From: Parvularcula sp039818345
Lineage (GTDB): Bacteria; Pseudomonadota; Alphaproteobacteria; Caulobacterales; Parvularculaceae
DNA length: 64,000 bases
NCBI GenBank assembly: GCA_039818345.1
Contig: JBCBUC010000002.1
Span: 146,024-210,023, forward strand
Direction of reading: 5' to 3'
Positions 51,633 to 60,979 of this stretch are shown here, in pieces. How positions within the stretch are numbered: the first letter of the stretch is position 1; every line of letters starts with the position of its first letter. A program made the translations under genes and the position numbers. Below the pieces are notes generated by a model. It did no database searches. It was not told the DNA's origin and worked only from the letters and a program-made list of their open reading frames with translations.

Positions 51633-54600
51633 ATGGCATTTCTAAGTATGATGAAGCGGGCCAGCTCGCTGATAGCAATCGCTGCTGTCGCTACCACTGC
51701 TGCGTGTGCGGATAATCACGAAGAGAGCGAGGGACTAAGTTCAGAGCTCTTCAGCGGCATGGAGTGGCGCTCCATCGGCCCAGCGCTGATGAGTGGTCGG
51801 ATCGCCGATATCGTTCTTGTCCCCGATGACCCTGCCACTTGGTATGTCGGTGTCGGATCTGGCGGCGTTTGGAAGACAGAGAATGCTGGTACGACGTGGA
51901 CACCGCTGTTTGATGACCAAGACGTCTACTCCATCGGCGCACTGGCGCTGAACCCCCACGACTCCAATGAAATCTGGGTTGGCACGGGCGAGAACCATGG
52001 CGGCCGTCATTTGAGCTTTGGTAATGGGCTTCATCGTTCGCGCGACGGCGGGGCAACTTGGCAACATATCGGCCTTGAGGAGTCAGAACACCTCTCCAAA
52101 ATCATCATCCATCCTGAAGACCCCAACGTCGTTTTCGTCGCCTCGCAAGGTCCCTTATGGTCCGAGGGTGGGGAGCGCGGGCTCTACAAAACGACCGATG
52201 GCGGTGAGACCTGGGACAACATCCTCTCCGATGGTCCGTGGACAGGCGTCACCGATTTGATGATGGATCCGCGTGACCCGGATCTTCTTTATGCAGCCAC
52301 ATGGCAGCGTCACCGGACCGTTGCTTCCTATCTTGGAACAGGGCCAGAGACCAGCATCTATAAGTCCACCGATGGCGGTGCAACGTGGTCGGATCTTCGA
52401 GAGGATGCAACAGGTCTCCCCGACGGCAACATGGGTAAGATTGGTCTGGCGTACTCTCCGCAAAATCCTGATCGGCTTTATGCAGCGATTGAGACGGATC
52501 GCCGTGAAGGTGGGGTGTGGATGTCTGAAGACCGTGGTGGGTCATGGACCAAACAGTCTGATGCGGTCGGCGGCGGTACGGGTCCGCATTACTACCAGGA
52601 ACTCTACGCCAATCCGCATAAGGAGGGACAAGTCTTCCTCCTCTCGAACTACACCCAAGTATCTGATGAACATGGTAAAAACTTCCGCACGATCAATCTC
52701 GACAGCAAGCATGTCGACGACCACGCGCTTGTCTTCCATCCGACCGACCCTGACTATCTGTTGATTGGTTCGGACGGCGGTATTTACGAGAGCTATGATG
52801 CGATGACGTCCTGGCGCTTTATCGACAATCTTCCGATCACCCAATTCTATAAGGTCGCTGTGGATGATGCGGCACCATTTTATAATGTCTACGGAGGAAC
52901 ACAAGATAACAGCTCGCAAGGCGGTCCGTCACGGACGCTGAACGTGAATGGTATCCGCAACCAAGATTGGTTCATCACCCTCACTGGCGATGGTCATCAG
53001 TCGGCGACGGAACCAGGCAACCCCGACATTATGTATGCCCAGTGGCAGCAGGGAAACTTGCACCGTGTTGATCGTACGACCGGGGAGTCCGTATACATTA
53101 AGCCTCAGGCGGCTCCTGGTGAGCCAATTGAACGATGGAACTGGGACGCGCCCATCTGGGTTTCGTCCCATGATCCGAAACGGCTTTACTTCTCGTCCCA
53201 ACGCGTCTGGCGCTCCGACGATCGGGGTGATACGTGGACGGCTATTTCTGGTGACCTCACCCGAGACGAAGATCGGCTGCAAATGCCTCTCATGGGCCGT
53301 CAGTGGTCGTGGGATGCCGGATGGGATTTCCTTGCGATGTCCGTCTACAACACCGTCACGTCCTTCGGTGAGTCCCCAAGCAATCCCAATCTTCTCTATG
53401 TCGGTACCGATGATGGTCTGATCCAGATCACCGAGAACGGCGGTAAGCGTTGGCGCGAAATCGAGGTGGGGCGTTTGCCGGGTGTGCCTGAGACGGCCTT
53501 TGTCAACGATATTCGGGCTGATTTGCATGATCAAAACACGGTCTATATCGCGCTCGATAATCATAAATATGGTGACTACGCACCTTATCTTTTGAAATCA
53601 GAGAACCGCGGCAGGACCTGGACATCCCTTGCTGATGATCTCCCTGACAAGCACCTCGTCTGGCGCATTGTACAAGATCATGTAAACTCGGACCTTCTTT
53701 TTGCTGCGACCGAGTTTGGCGTGTTCATGTCCGTGAACGGCGGAGAGAATTGGACAGAGTTCTCCCAAGGCATGCCGACTATAGCCCTCAGGGACATCAC
53801 AATCCAAAGGCGAGAGGACGATCTCGTCGCCGCGTCGTTCGGTCGAGGTTTCTATATTCTTGATGATATCTCGCCTTTGCGCGATGTCGATCAAGACGCC
53901 CTCGACGGCGACGCGCTTCTTTGGCCTGGCCGGCGGGCTTGGTGGTATATTGAAGAACGGCCATTAGGCGATGACGGCCGCGCTGAGCAAGGGCACGGCT
54001 ATTATACCGCTGATAACCCGCCATTTGGTGCAGTCTTTACCTATTATCTGCCTGAAGATCTTCAAACCAAAGAGGATATTCGCGTTGAGGCAGAGAAGGA
54101 AGCAACTGATGCTGGTGAAGACACGCCGTTCCCTGGGTTTGATGCCATCACGGAGGAAATCAACGAAGTCGCGCCGGAGATCATGTTGATTGTCACCGAT
54201 AGTGATGGTGATGTTGTGCGTCGCCTCACGGGCCCAACGACCAAGGGCTTCCACCGGGTGGCGTGGGATCTGACCCGTTCGGACGTCTTTGCTCTGCGCG
54301 ACATGCCGGAAGAGGAGGATAGCGGCTGGTTTATGGTGGCCCCCGGTACTTATTCTGTGTCGCTTCTACAAAGGGTCGATGGTGAGACCACGGAGCTTGT
54401 GAGCGCTCAAGACTTTGTCGTCGAAGCTCTTCGCGAAGGAGCGCTTGAAGGCGCATCACCGGAGGAGGTCGCAGCGTTCTGGGACAGGCTGGCTGCTGCG
54501 TATCGGAGAAGCTCGGCTGCTAATGCTGCGTTGTCTGAGCTTGATGAGCAGATCGGACTTCTAAAGGTCGCGCTCAATCGTTCAACCGGCGGCGCTGATC

Positions 54601-54923
54601 TCAACGCCGATTGGGACGAACTCCGCGCAAAAGCTGATGCTGTGAAGGAAATGCTTCAAGGCAATCCAGCGCGGAATGTCATCGGTGAGCGGACATTACC
54701 GACCGTGTCTGCCCGGCTCTTCCACGCAGCTGACGGCGTTCAGGGAAGCACGTATGGCCCAACACCGAGCCACATTCAGTCCCTTGAATGGGCGGAAGAG
54801 GCGCTCGATGAGGCTGTGAGCGGTATCGAAGAGATGCAGACGGAAGACGTGACCGCGTTTCTTACCGCCCTTGATGAAGCTGGCGCTCCCTGGATACCAG
54901 GTGCGAAAATCCCGGCGAACTGA
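51633..54923 (+). CDS. BNR/sortilin-like repeat lipoprotein
   Basis: The 1096-residue product starts at ATG 51633; the frame is open to 51588. The N-terminus SLIAIAAVATTAACAD is a lipoprotein signal with lipobox TAAC. The protein is a large propeller with repeated BNR or VPS10-type blades: KTENAGTTWTPLFD, RSRDGGATWQHIG, KTTDGGETWDN, STDGGATWSDLR, EDRGGSWTKQSD, SVNGGENWTEFS. The C-terminal part carries a FlgD/Ig-like domain (DGDVVRRLTGPTTKGFHRVAWDLT) and a helical tail. Such proteins are often annotated as glycosyl hydrolases or sortilin-like, without tested activity. The catalytic residues of sialidases were not recognised. A strong hairpin follows the stop. Confidence 0.9.
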   Translation: MAFLSMMKRASSLIAIAAVATTAACADNHEESEGLSSELFSGMEWRSIGPALMSGRIADIVLVPDDPATWYVGVGSGGVWKTENAGTTWTPLFDDQDVYSIGALALNPHDSNEIWVGTGENHGGRHLSFGNGLHRSRDGGATWQHIGLEESEHLSKIIIHPEDPNVVFVASQGPLWSEGGERGLYKTTDGGETWDNILSDGPWTGVTDLMMDPRDPDLLYAATWQRHRTVASYLGTGPETSIYKSTDGGATWSDLREDATGLPDGNMGKIGLAYSPQNPDRLYAAIETDRREGGVWMSEDRGGSWTKQSDAVGGGTGPHYYQELYANPHKEGQVFLLSNYTQVSDEHGKNFRTINLDSKHVDDHALVFHPTDPDYLLIGSDGGIYESYDAMTSWRFIDNLPITQFYKVAVDDAAPFYNVYGGTQDNSSQGGPSRTLNVNGIRNQDWFITLTGDGHQSATEPGNPDIMYAQWQQGNLHRVDRTTGESVYIKPQAAPGEPIERWNWDAPIWVSSHDPKRLYFSSQRVWRSDDRGDTWTAISGDLTRDEDRLQMPLMGRQWSWDAGWDFLAMSVYNTVTSFGESPSNPNLLYVGTDDGLIQITENGGKRWREIEVGRLPGVPETAFVNDIRADLHDQNTVYIALDNHKYGDYAPYLLKSENRGRTWTSLADDLPDKHLVWRIVQDHVNSDLLFAATEFGVFMSVNGGENWTEFSQGMPTIALRDITIQRREDDLVAASFGRGFYILDDISPLRDVDQDALDGDALLWPGRRAWWYIEERPLGDDGRAEQGHGYYTADNPPFGAVFTYYLPEDLQTKEDIRVEAEKEATDAGEDTPFPGFDAITEEINEVAPEIMLIVTDSDGDVVRRLTGPTTKGFHRVAWDLTRSDVFALRDMPEEEDSGWFMVAPGTYSVSLLQRVDGETTELVSAQDFVVEALREGALEGASPEEVAAFWDRLAAAYRRSSAANAALSELDEQIGLLKVALNRSTGGADLNADWDELRAKADAVKEMLQGNPARNVIGERTLPTVSARLFHAADGVQGSTYGPTPSHIQSLEWAEEALDEAVSGIEEMQTEDVTAFLTALDEAGAPWIPGAKIPAN

Positions 54924-54932
54924 TCACAAAAG

Positions 54933-54961
54933 CACCGCGCCGCAGTCTCTGCGGCGCGGTG
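54933..54961 (+). terminator. Strong GC hairpin after the BNR lipoprotein gene
   Basis: CACCGCGCCGCAG and CTGCGGCGCGGTG form a perfect 13-base stem with a TCT loop, ten bases after the stop. There is an A-tract on one side but no T tract after it, so it could end transcription or stabilise the RNA. It may serve the convergent sulfotransferase gene too. Confidence 0.65.
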
Positions 54962-55057
54962 AAACCGAATATCCGTCAATCCTTCACCGCGCAATCGCTG
55001 CGATCGATACCTATCCCGTTGCCGCTTGAGCGACGGGACGTACTGTATTCTCCATGT

Positions 55058-55834
55058 CTACATGCTCCAGTCCAGCGGCGTGCCAATAAGTCTATCGACA
55101 CGGTGTGTTAGGTCGCCGAAGAAGTCTTCCATGAGCTGAGTTTCTCTCTCACCTAAGTCTTCATGGCGCTGACGTTTGTTTTTGTGTTGCACAGGGTTCT
55201 CCCCAAACGCATCCGGATTAATATCCAAAAAATCGGCAATTTTCTCTGTAACGCTCGACGGTGTATTTCGTATGTCGGATAAGGATACGAACAGAAATCT
55301 CGAGCGCGCAAAAAGCTCAAAATATCTGGCAATCTGTACATCGTACAGGGATGACCTCATATACATAAAGTTCCAGAAATAGTGGGGGCAATTTTTAAAG
55401 AATTCTTCCGAGCGGAAACGTTCTTCTTCGGCGCTCAAAGCATCAAAAAAGTTGCTGATGCTCTCGAAAGGATCACTGTCTTTCCTTGGGGCACGAACCC
55501 AACTGTAAAGCGAGAGCGCACGCTGCATTGGGTCGCGGAGCGTGATGATAAAGCGAGCATTCGGAAACAATTGTGCTAATATTGTTGGAGTCTCAGGGTT
55601 CGACATATAAACATGTGAACAATCCAGGCGATATTTTTTGTCGGACTGGAACAAAGAGAAATAACTGACAGGATTATCGACCACCTGAAAATGACTACAA
55701 AAGAAACTAGGTTCCTTAATAGCAGGTGCGTGGATATCGGGGTGTTTCTTCAGCAGGTCGTAAAGAGTCGTTGTACCGCACCTGCCGGCACCGAGAACGA
55801 ACAGGTTAGGGGTGATGGGTGTCGAGCTGTTCAT
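55058..55834 (-). CDS. Sulfotransferase domain protein
   Basis: The 258-residue protein has the PAPS 5'-phosphosulfate loop at residues 12-26: FVLGAGRCGTTTLYDLL. KEPSFFCSHFQ and the 3'-phosphate-binding RFIITLRDPMQRALSLY follow, the last containing the RDP and Ser of the family. The C-terminal part contains helices with FLDINPDAFGENPVQHKNKRQ. It would transfer sulfate from PAPS to a sugar or lipid. Base composition is AT-richer than its neighbours, hinting at acquisition from outside. AGGATAG precedes the ATG at 55834. Confidence 0.9.
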   Translation of the reverse strand: MNSSTPITPNLFVLGAGRCGTTTLYDLLKKHPDIHAPAIKEPSFFCSHFQVVDNPVSYFSLFQSDKKYRLDCSHVYMSNPETPTILAQLFPNARFIITLRDPMQRALSLYSWVRAPRKDSDPFESISNFFDALSAEEERFRSEEFFKNCPHYFWNFMYMRSSLYDVQIARYFELFARSRFLFVSLSDIRNTPSSVTEKIADFLDINPDAFGENPVQHKNKRQRHEDLGERETQLMEDFFGDLTHRVDRLIGTPLDWSM

Positions 55835-56363
55835 TTAACTATCCTGATGGCTAACCGATTTTCCTAGCCAGAAGTTACAACGCTAGCGGATTCGGCAGTT
55901 TGTTGCACACTCGGCTTCTAGCGACATGCTCTCGATAAGAGAGAAATAATGCCCATACGGTTCAAGTGCGTTGAAGCGCGGATGCCTGAACTGACCCTAC
56001 GGGATGAGTAAACAGTAGGGTTAGGCCCGGAAGACTAGCGAGGTTCATGCCGCGGTAGCTGGATAGTAACGCGGCTAGGGTCTCGTGAGCAAGTGCCCGA
56101 TTACTTCGTGAGGCTCGCCAGTGCGTCGATGAGGCGGCATGACAGAAGTCGCACAGATCTATGATAAACGTTCCACCACTGGTTGAGGAGATACACTTAG
56201 CGCCAAAGGCAGTCTCGAACATATATTTTTTGACTGCTGCCGAGTAGCAGACCACGACACTCCTGCCACTGAAAACCCTAGTGGACCCCGTTGTGACCGA
56301 GGGCAACGTCTTAGCTTGGTCGAGTTTTGGACGTTCAGTGGATCCATGTTGGAACAAGTCAGT
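55835..56363. other. 529-base stretch without a recognised gene
   Basis: The longest frame here is a 131-codon minus-strand frame at 55962-56357 with cysteine-containing but unfamiliar text (KKYMFETAFGAKC, GTFIIDLCDFC). Nothing supports it as a real gene beyond its length. No transposon or RNA gene was recognised. By eye the stretch is AT-richer, like the sulfotransferase gene beside it. Confidence 0.45.
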
Positions 56364-57242
56364 CTACAATTCATTGCCAGTAGGTTGTGCAGAGAGCCAG
56401 TCAGCAAGGTTTTCAATATAGCGCAGTGAATCCTGCGCGGCTTTAGGGTGGGTCACCATTCCCGACCCTTTTTCTTCTGTACAAAAACTTGGCAGCGGCT
56501 TGCTTGGGTCTAGGTTTGGATCGACGAAGTGATGAAATGTTGATTGAGCGACAGCTCGGCCAAGCGAACGGCCGTCTTCATCTCGTTCACCATCAAAGGC
56601 GACAGCAATTCCGAATTGATTTCCGGTCACAACACTTCGGCCACGAATGATTTTACAAGCTGCGCCTCCCGCTTCTTTCGGACATGAGACAACTCCTTCA
56701 TGCGGATGAGCGGGCAGGAATTGGATCGGCGAACCGTCCGAGCGTCGGAGCAGATCATGGGATGGCACTGGCGTCAGGATCTCTTGATAATCCCCATTTG
56801 CTCCCGTGTGATAGTTGGGCCAGCTGAGGTAAGAGGTGGCCTGATCATCCACAGCATGACGGGTACGATCAGGCTCCTGATTGCTAGAGTGGAAGTGATG
56901 GGCCACACCCACACTCCCGAGACGCAGGAGGCTAGCGCCCATGTCCTCGTGATCTCGCGTCACAAGCAATCCGCCGCCGCGGCGCCTGAAGACCGAAATC
57001 GCGGCAGCATCCCCCTCGGTGAGCGCATCCTCAACATCAACCGCAAAGAGCCAAAGCTGATCGAAATCGGACTCGGGCAGCGCGATAAGATCCGTATCGT
57101 CTCGTTCATCCTCGACCCTATCACGCGCTTCGACCGCATGTCCGAGAGCTTCAAGGTGCTGCTTCAAAATTGAGAATCTTGCGATGTTCCAATCGTCTTC
57201 GACAGGACCAATGGTCGTCTTGAGGAGAATTCGGTTCGCCAC
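56364..57242 (-). CDS. GATase-like (ThuA/flavodoxin-fold) hypothetical protein
   Basis: The 292-residue protein begins with RILLKTTIGPVEDDWNIARFSILKQHL and has ALPESDFDQLWLF then FRRRGGGLLVTRDHEDMGASLL, the strand-loop-helix layout of class I glutamine-amidotransferase-like folds. Later parts hold AHHFHSSNQEPDR, YLSWPNYHTGANGDYQ and RGRSVVTGNQFGIAVAFDGERDEDGR. The nucleophilic Cys of true amidotransferases is not evident at the usual elbow. It is the last gene of the leftward cluster of small-molecule enzymes. The function is not predicted. Confidence 0.78.
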   Translation of the reverse strand: MANRILLKTTIGPVEDDWNIARFSILKQHLEALGHAVEARDRVEDERDDTDLIALPESDFDQLWLFAVDVEDALTEGDAAAISVFRRRGGGLLVTRDHEDMGASLLRLGSVGVAHHFHSSNQEPDRTRHAVDDQATSYLSWPNYHTGANGDYQEILTPVPSHDLLRRSDGSPIQFLPAHPHEGVVSCPKEAGGAACKIIRGRSVVTGNQFGIAVAFDGERDEDGRSLGRAVAQSTFHHFVDPNLDPSKPLPSFCTEEKGSGMVTHPKAAQDSLRYIENLADWLSAQPTGNEL

Positions 57243-57338
57243 GGCGGTTCATCCTTTACATTCGGTATACATATCTTAAAGATCCAGCCTTCCGGCGCTG
57301 GCGCGGCGACTGCCGGAAGGCGGCAGCCATTCAGGCCC

Positions 57339-58121
57339 TCAAAACATGGTGTTGCTGTGGGCCATGGACTGAGGGATCTCTTGCAGAACGTCCCAGTGCT
57401 CAACGATAAAGCCATCCTCAACACGGAAGAGATCATAGATCGCCAAGGGCGTTCCACTCCAACTGCCTTCGCTCTGTGTCAAAACGAAGTTCCCTTCACC
57501 GATTACGCGGTGGATCCGGGAGTTGGTGATCTCGCCCATGACGGCTGCAAGAGCTTCAGGGCCGTCCTTCACAACAGGGTTATGCTGATCGTATCGGCAA
57601 TCCTTGAAGAACTCGGTCATCCTGGCGATATCACCGCTAATGAGAACGTCTTCAACGAAGCTGCGCACCAACCGTTTGTTGTCGTCAGTCTTGCTCGCGT
57701 CCTCGATCGCATGCGCGCCGTCGGTCTGACCCCGACCACTTGCTGTCTTCTCGTGGAGCGGAATAATGGAGTCCCAGTGCTCAGCAACCAGCCCATTTTC
57801 GACGCGCCAAATGTCAAAGGCAACGACAGTCGGAGCGCCAAAGACCATAGCGTTGGTGTATGTCGTGTGGGTCAGGATGAGGTCGCCATCCTCGAAGATG
57901 CGATGCACCTGGTAATCAAACCCAGCCTCCTTGAGCGCAGGAAGCAAACCGATGACCGGATCGACACCAGTGGGGACGTTGGGGTTATGCTGAATATAAT
58001 CCTCGGTGTAGAGCCGCCGTATCGCTGCCTCATCGTGATTGCGAAACAAGGCATCCATCGCTTCAATCACGATGCGCTTCTGAGGTGAGAGGGTACTTGA
58101 GTCGACTTCCATGATCTTCAT
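57339..58121 (-). CDS. Internally duplicated SnoaL-like (NTF2-fold) protein, cytoplasmic copy
   Basis: The 260-residue protein holds two SnoaL/NTF2-like domains in tandem. The first runs from about residue 10 to 120 (YTEDYIQHNPNVPTGVDPV, VHRIFEDGDLILTHTTY, AFDIWRVENGLVAEHWDS). The second runs from 145 to the end (DQHNPVVKDGPEAL, IHRVIGEGNFVLTQSEG, AIYDLFRVEDGFIVEHWDVLQEIP). The QHNP and EHWD motifs line the active-site pocket in SnoaL-type cyclases and hydratases. No signal peptide is present. It is a clear paralog of the lipoprotein at 61479-62342. AAGGAGA lies close before the ATG. Confidence 0.88.
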   Translation of the reverse strand: MKIMEVDSSTLSPQKRIVIEAMDALFRNHDEAAIRRLYTEDYIQHNPNVPTGVDPVIGLLPALKEAGFDYQVHRIFEDGDLILTHTTYTNAMVFGAPTVVAFDIWRVENGLVAEHWDSIIPLHEKTASGRGQTDGAHAIEDASKTDDNKRLVRSFVEDVLISGDIARMTEFFKDCRYDQHNPVVKDGPEALAAVMGEITNSRIHRVIGEGNFVLTQSEGSWSGTPLAIYDLFRVEDGFIVEHWDVLQEIPQSMAHSNTMF

Positions 58122-58196
58122 TTCTCCTTTTAGATCTTATATTTAAGGCGAATTCGGGTTCGCCGATTTTGAGGGGTTCGCAAACTGCGCTCGGTC

Positions 58197-59075
58197 TCAG
58201 TCGTCGTACAAAATTCGCCAGCCACTCACGGAGCCGGGCTCGAGATTGGGGACCACCACAGTGTCACCGAACACGGATAGATCGTTCTGCATGACCCCGG
58301 ATGGGCGCGTATCAACGAGCCGAAAGGCCTGTCCGGCGGGTTGGAGGTGGAAAATCTCACCGGGGAAACTGGATACCAGCAAGCTGCCATCCGGCGCGAT
58401 TCCGATACCATCGGGGCGGTTGAGCCCGGTGGCCAGAACCCGTGTCTGGCGCATGATATCGAAGGAGAAGAGCACGCCATCTTCCATGCTGGCGATCAGG
58501 AGGCTGCCATCCGGCCCCTCCAAAAGGCCATTGAGTTGACCATATTGGTCAAACGCGACGAGGACCTCTGCACTCTGATCGTTGATCACATAGATGGTCG
58601 CGTTACGGCTGTCCGAGATGACGACATGACCTTGCCAAACCGCCACGTCATTGAGAAACTCTGCACCAGGAACGTCAATGTCAGCCGTGTGTTGGCCAGT
58701 CTCAACATTGACCACGCGAACAACATCGATATCGGCCACATAGAGGTTCGCTCCGAGGACCACCATGCCTTTGGGCGCGTCAAACCCCGTCGCCCACTGT
58801 GCTGCAATGACAGCTCCGTCGCTGTCGAGCCGGGAAATCCAGCCGATACCGTCCTTGTCAGCTATCTCACCGGAAATATTGGAGACGAAGAAGCCGCCAT
58901 CAGGAGCGATCGCTACACCCTCGGGTTTGTCAAAACCATGGGTGACCCAAACGCGTTCGAGGCTCAGACCGGCTGGCGAAACCGCACTTTCCGTTGGCTG
59001 ATCTGTTTCTGCCCGAGATTCGCAACCAGCAGCGGTCAAAGTGGCAAGTAACAGGAGCTGATTGCGAACACTCAC
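58197..59075 (-). CDS. SMP-30/gluconolactonase-like propeller lipoprotein
   Basis: The 292-residue product starts at GTG 59075, overlapping the stop of the SDR gene by four bases. The signal ends with a lipobox (LLATLTAAGC). The mature part has six-bladed propeller text: GFDKPEGVAIAPDGGFFVSNISGEIADKDGIGWISRLDSDG, GFDAPKGMVVLGANLYVADID, AEFLNDVAVWQGHVVISDSRNATIYVI, LNGLLEGPDGSLLIASM and LNRPDGIGIAPDGSLLVSSFPGEIF. It resembles the SMP-30/gluconolaconase or ScyE group. A lactone hydrolase function in the periplasm is possible. Metal ligands were not mapped. Confidence 0.85.
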   Translation of the reverse strand: MSVRNQLLLLATLTAAGCESRAETDQPTESAVSPAGLSLERVWVTHGFDKPEGVAIAPDGGFFVSNISGEIADKDGIGWISRLDSDGAVIAAQWATGFDAPKGMVVLGANLYVADIDVVRVVNVETGQHTADIDVPGAEFLNDVAVWQGHVVISDSRNATIYVINDQSAEVLVAFDQYGQLNGLLEGPDGSLLIASMEDGVLFSFDIMRQTRVLATGLNRPDGIGIAPDGSLLVSSFPGEIFHLQPAGQAFRLVDTRPSGVMQNDLSVFGDTVVVPNLEPGSVSGWRILYDD

Positions 59076-59815
59076 GCCGTCATTCCTCCATCAACGATCA
59101 GGCGTGCACCGGTGATATAGGTCGCATCAGGTCCAGCCAGGAATGAGGCGAGACCCGCTACCTCCTCCGGCGTACCGTATCGCCCTAGGGGAACCATCGT
59201 GCGAATATGGTCAGCAAGCTGAGTGCCATCTGGGTTCATATCGGTGTTGATGGGTCCAGGGACAATCGCATTGATGGTGATCCCCTTGGGACCAAGGTCG
59301 CGGCAATATCCCTGCACGAGGGCATTAGCGGCCGCTTTGCTGGCGCCATAAAGGCCTAGCCCAGGAGCGAAGAAGCTGTTGGCGATCGTCGCGGTGATCA
59401 AAATGATCCGTCCACCGGTGGCCATGCGCGACGAGGCTTCCCGGACAAGCTCCAAACTGGCCCTGACATTGACACCGAAGACTGTCTCATAGTCTTGGTC
59501 CTGAATATCATCCAACGGCTTGGAGATGTTGACCCCGGCATTGGAAACCAAAATGTCGAGGCCCCCTTGCGCCGCGATGACATCCTCGATCGCTCGGGCA
59601 CTTTCGCCGGGGCGCATCGCATCGGCCTTCACAGTCCTCGCCATGCCGCCTGCCTTGTTGATGTCATCGGCGACCGCGTCCGCCGCTGCGGCGGATCCCA
59701 CATAAGTCAGGGTGACCTTCGCCCCATCATCCGCGAGCCGCCGGGCGATCGCCGCGCCAATGCCGCGACTGCCGCCGGTGATGAGCGCGCTCTTTCCAGT
59801 CAGATGCTTTGTCAT
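59072..59815 (-). CDS. SDR family oxidoreductase
   Basis: The product is 247 residues from ATG 59815 (longer frame to 59986 overlaps the dehydrogenase gene and is not used). It has TGGSRGIG at residues 13-20, NAG near 92-94, and Y156-G-A-S-K160. The position of the usual catalytic Ser is occupied by Thr143 (TATIANSFF), an unusual but tolerated change. The C-terminus VAGLASFLAGPDATYITGARLIVDGG is typical. It starts about ten bases after the dehydrogenase stop and overlaps the lactonase-like gene, so these are one operon. The substrate is unknown. Confidence 0.92.
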   Translation of the reverse strand: MTKHLTGKSALITGGSRGIGAAIARRLADDGAKVTLTYVGSAAAADAVADDINKAGGMARTVKADAMRPGESARAIEDVIAAQGGLDILVSNAGVNISKPLDDIQDQDYETVFGVNVRASLELVREASSRMATGGRIILITATIANSFFAPGLGLYGASKAAANALVQGYCRDLGPKGITINAIVPGPINTDMNPDGTQLADHIRTMVPLGRYGTPEEVAGLASFLAGPDATYITGARLIVDGGMTA

Positions 59816-59825
59816 ATTACCACGC

Positions 59826-60842
59826 CTACTTTCTTGAAATGACGACCTTGCCGAGCCCGTCGGGGCTTGACGCCGCGTTGAATGCGTCTCTCGCGTCATC
59901 GAAGGAGAACCGCGCTTTGATCGGGATCGCGATATGGTTGACGGAGACCGCTCGAATGAGACGCTCCAGCATAGCGAGAGACCCAACCATCACTGGTCTG
60001 ATCGTTACGCTCTTGAGCATCAGATCGAGCACGTTGATGGGTGGTCCCGAGGGCGCGCTGAACCCGATCTGAGCGACACGCCCGCCCTGTGCGAGAGCGC
60101 GAATTGATGCCGCGATCGAGGGAGGACCGGCGTTCTCCAGGACGATGTCTGCGCCCTTCATTTCGGTTGCTTCGAGAACCGCCTGTTCCCAATGCGGTGT
60201 GGATCGGTAATTGACCCCGTAGTCCGCCCCTAACTCTTCCGCTGCTTTGAGTTTTTCATCAGAGGAGGAACTAAGACCAAACCGGGCACCCGCGGCATGA
60301 GCCAACCGCATAGCGATCAACGACACAGCACCGGTTCCCGTCGCAAAGACCTCCTGACCGGGCAGCACCGAGCCGGACTCGAACAAAGCGTTCCAAGCAA
60401 CGACCCCCGCACAAGGAAGGCAAGCAGCGGTCTCGAATGAGATGGCATCGGGCAACACAGCAAGCGCCGAAGCTGGCAAGACGACTTCCTCCGCAAGCAC
60501 ACCTTGAGCCACGGCCCCCAGAGCACTGGGCTCCATCTCAGGGAGGTAAGGTCCCTCAAGGTGAGCGGGGTTAAAGGTTGAGACGACGCGGTCGCCCACC
60601 TTCAATCGGGAGACATCGCTTCCCAGTTCGATCACTTCGCCCGCACCATCGGAAAGAGGGATAAGCGTGTCTTGGGCAGGAAGGGGCGATTGACCACGCG
60701 CGATCATAATGTCCCTTGCGTTGATGGAATTGGCATGGATTGCGACGCGGGCTTCGTGCGGCTTCAGCTCTTCATGCCCGATGGCCTGCTGGCGCATGCC
60801 GTCCCATCCCTCACCAGGGCGCAAGGTCCAGGCAAAGGTCAC
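59826..60842 (-). CDS. MDR/quinone-oxidoreductase-like alcohol dehydrogenase
   Basis: The preferred start is GTG 60842 (VTFAWTLRPG), giving 338 residues that match the usual beginning of the family; the frame is open up to 61019. Motifs are HANSINARDIMIARGQ, PLSDGAGEVIELGSDVSRLKVGDRV, CLPCAGVVAWNALF and the NADP-site VFATGTGAVSLIAMRLAHAAGARFGLSSS. The GHE zinc signature is absent, which suggests a zinc-independent NADPH:quinone-reductase-like enzyme. It is followed by the SDR gene in the same direction. It may work on the same unknown compound as the SDR and the lactonase. Confidence 0.88.
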   Translation of the reverse strand: MTFAWTLRPGEGWDGMRQQAIGHEELKPHEARVAIHANSINARDIMIARGQSPLPAQDTLIPLSDGAGEVIELGSDVSRLKVGDRVVSTFNPAHLEGPYLPEMEPSALGAVAQGVLAEEVVLPASALAVLPDAISFETAACLPCAGVVAWNALFESGSVLPGQEVFATGTGAVSLIAMRLAHAAGARFGLSSSSDEKLKAAEELGADYGVNYRSTPHWEQAVLEATEMKGADIVLENAGPPSIAASIRALAQGGRVAQIGFSAPSGPPINVLDLMLKSVTIRPVMVGSLAMLERLIRAVSVNHIAIPIKARFSFDDARDAFNAASSPDGLGKVVISRK

Positions 60843-60979
60843 GATGCGTCTCGTAAAGGTAAGATAGACTGTTTTCTCTCGGTTTGCTGACAATCCGTGA
60901 ACATAAGAGGTCTCCGTGCTCCCGACGCCGCCAAAGCGCTCGAGAGTGAGGTGCTGCAGGTTCTTTGCGAGACTTCGTG

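Noticed and set aside
55962..56357. Transposase remnant in the gap beside the sulfotransferase gene
   Set aside because: No DDE-type or Helix-turn-helix text and no terminal inverted repeats were found.
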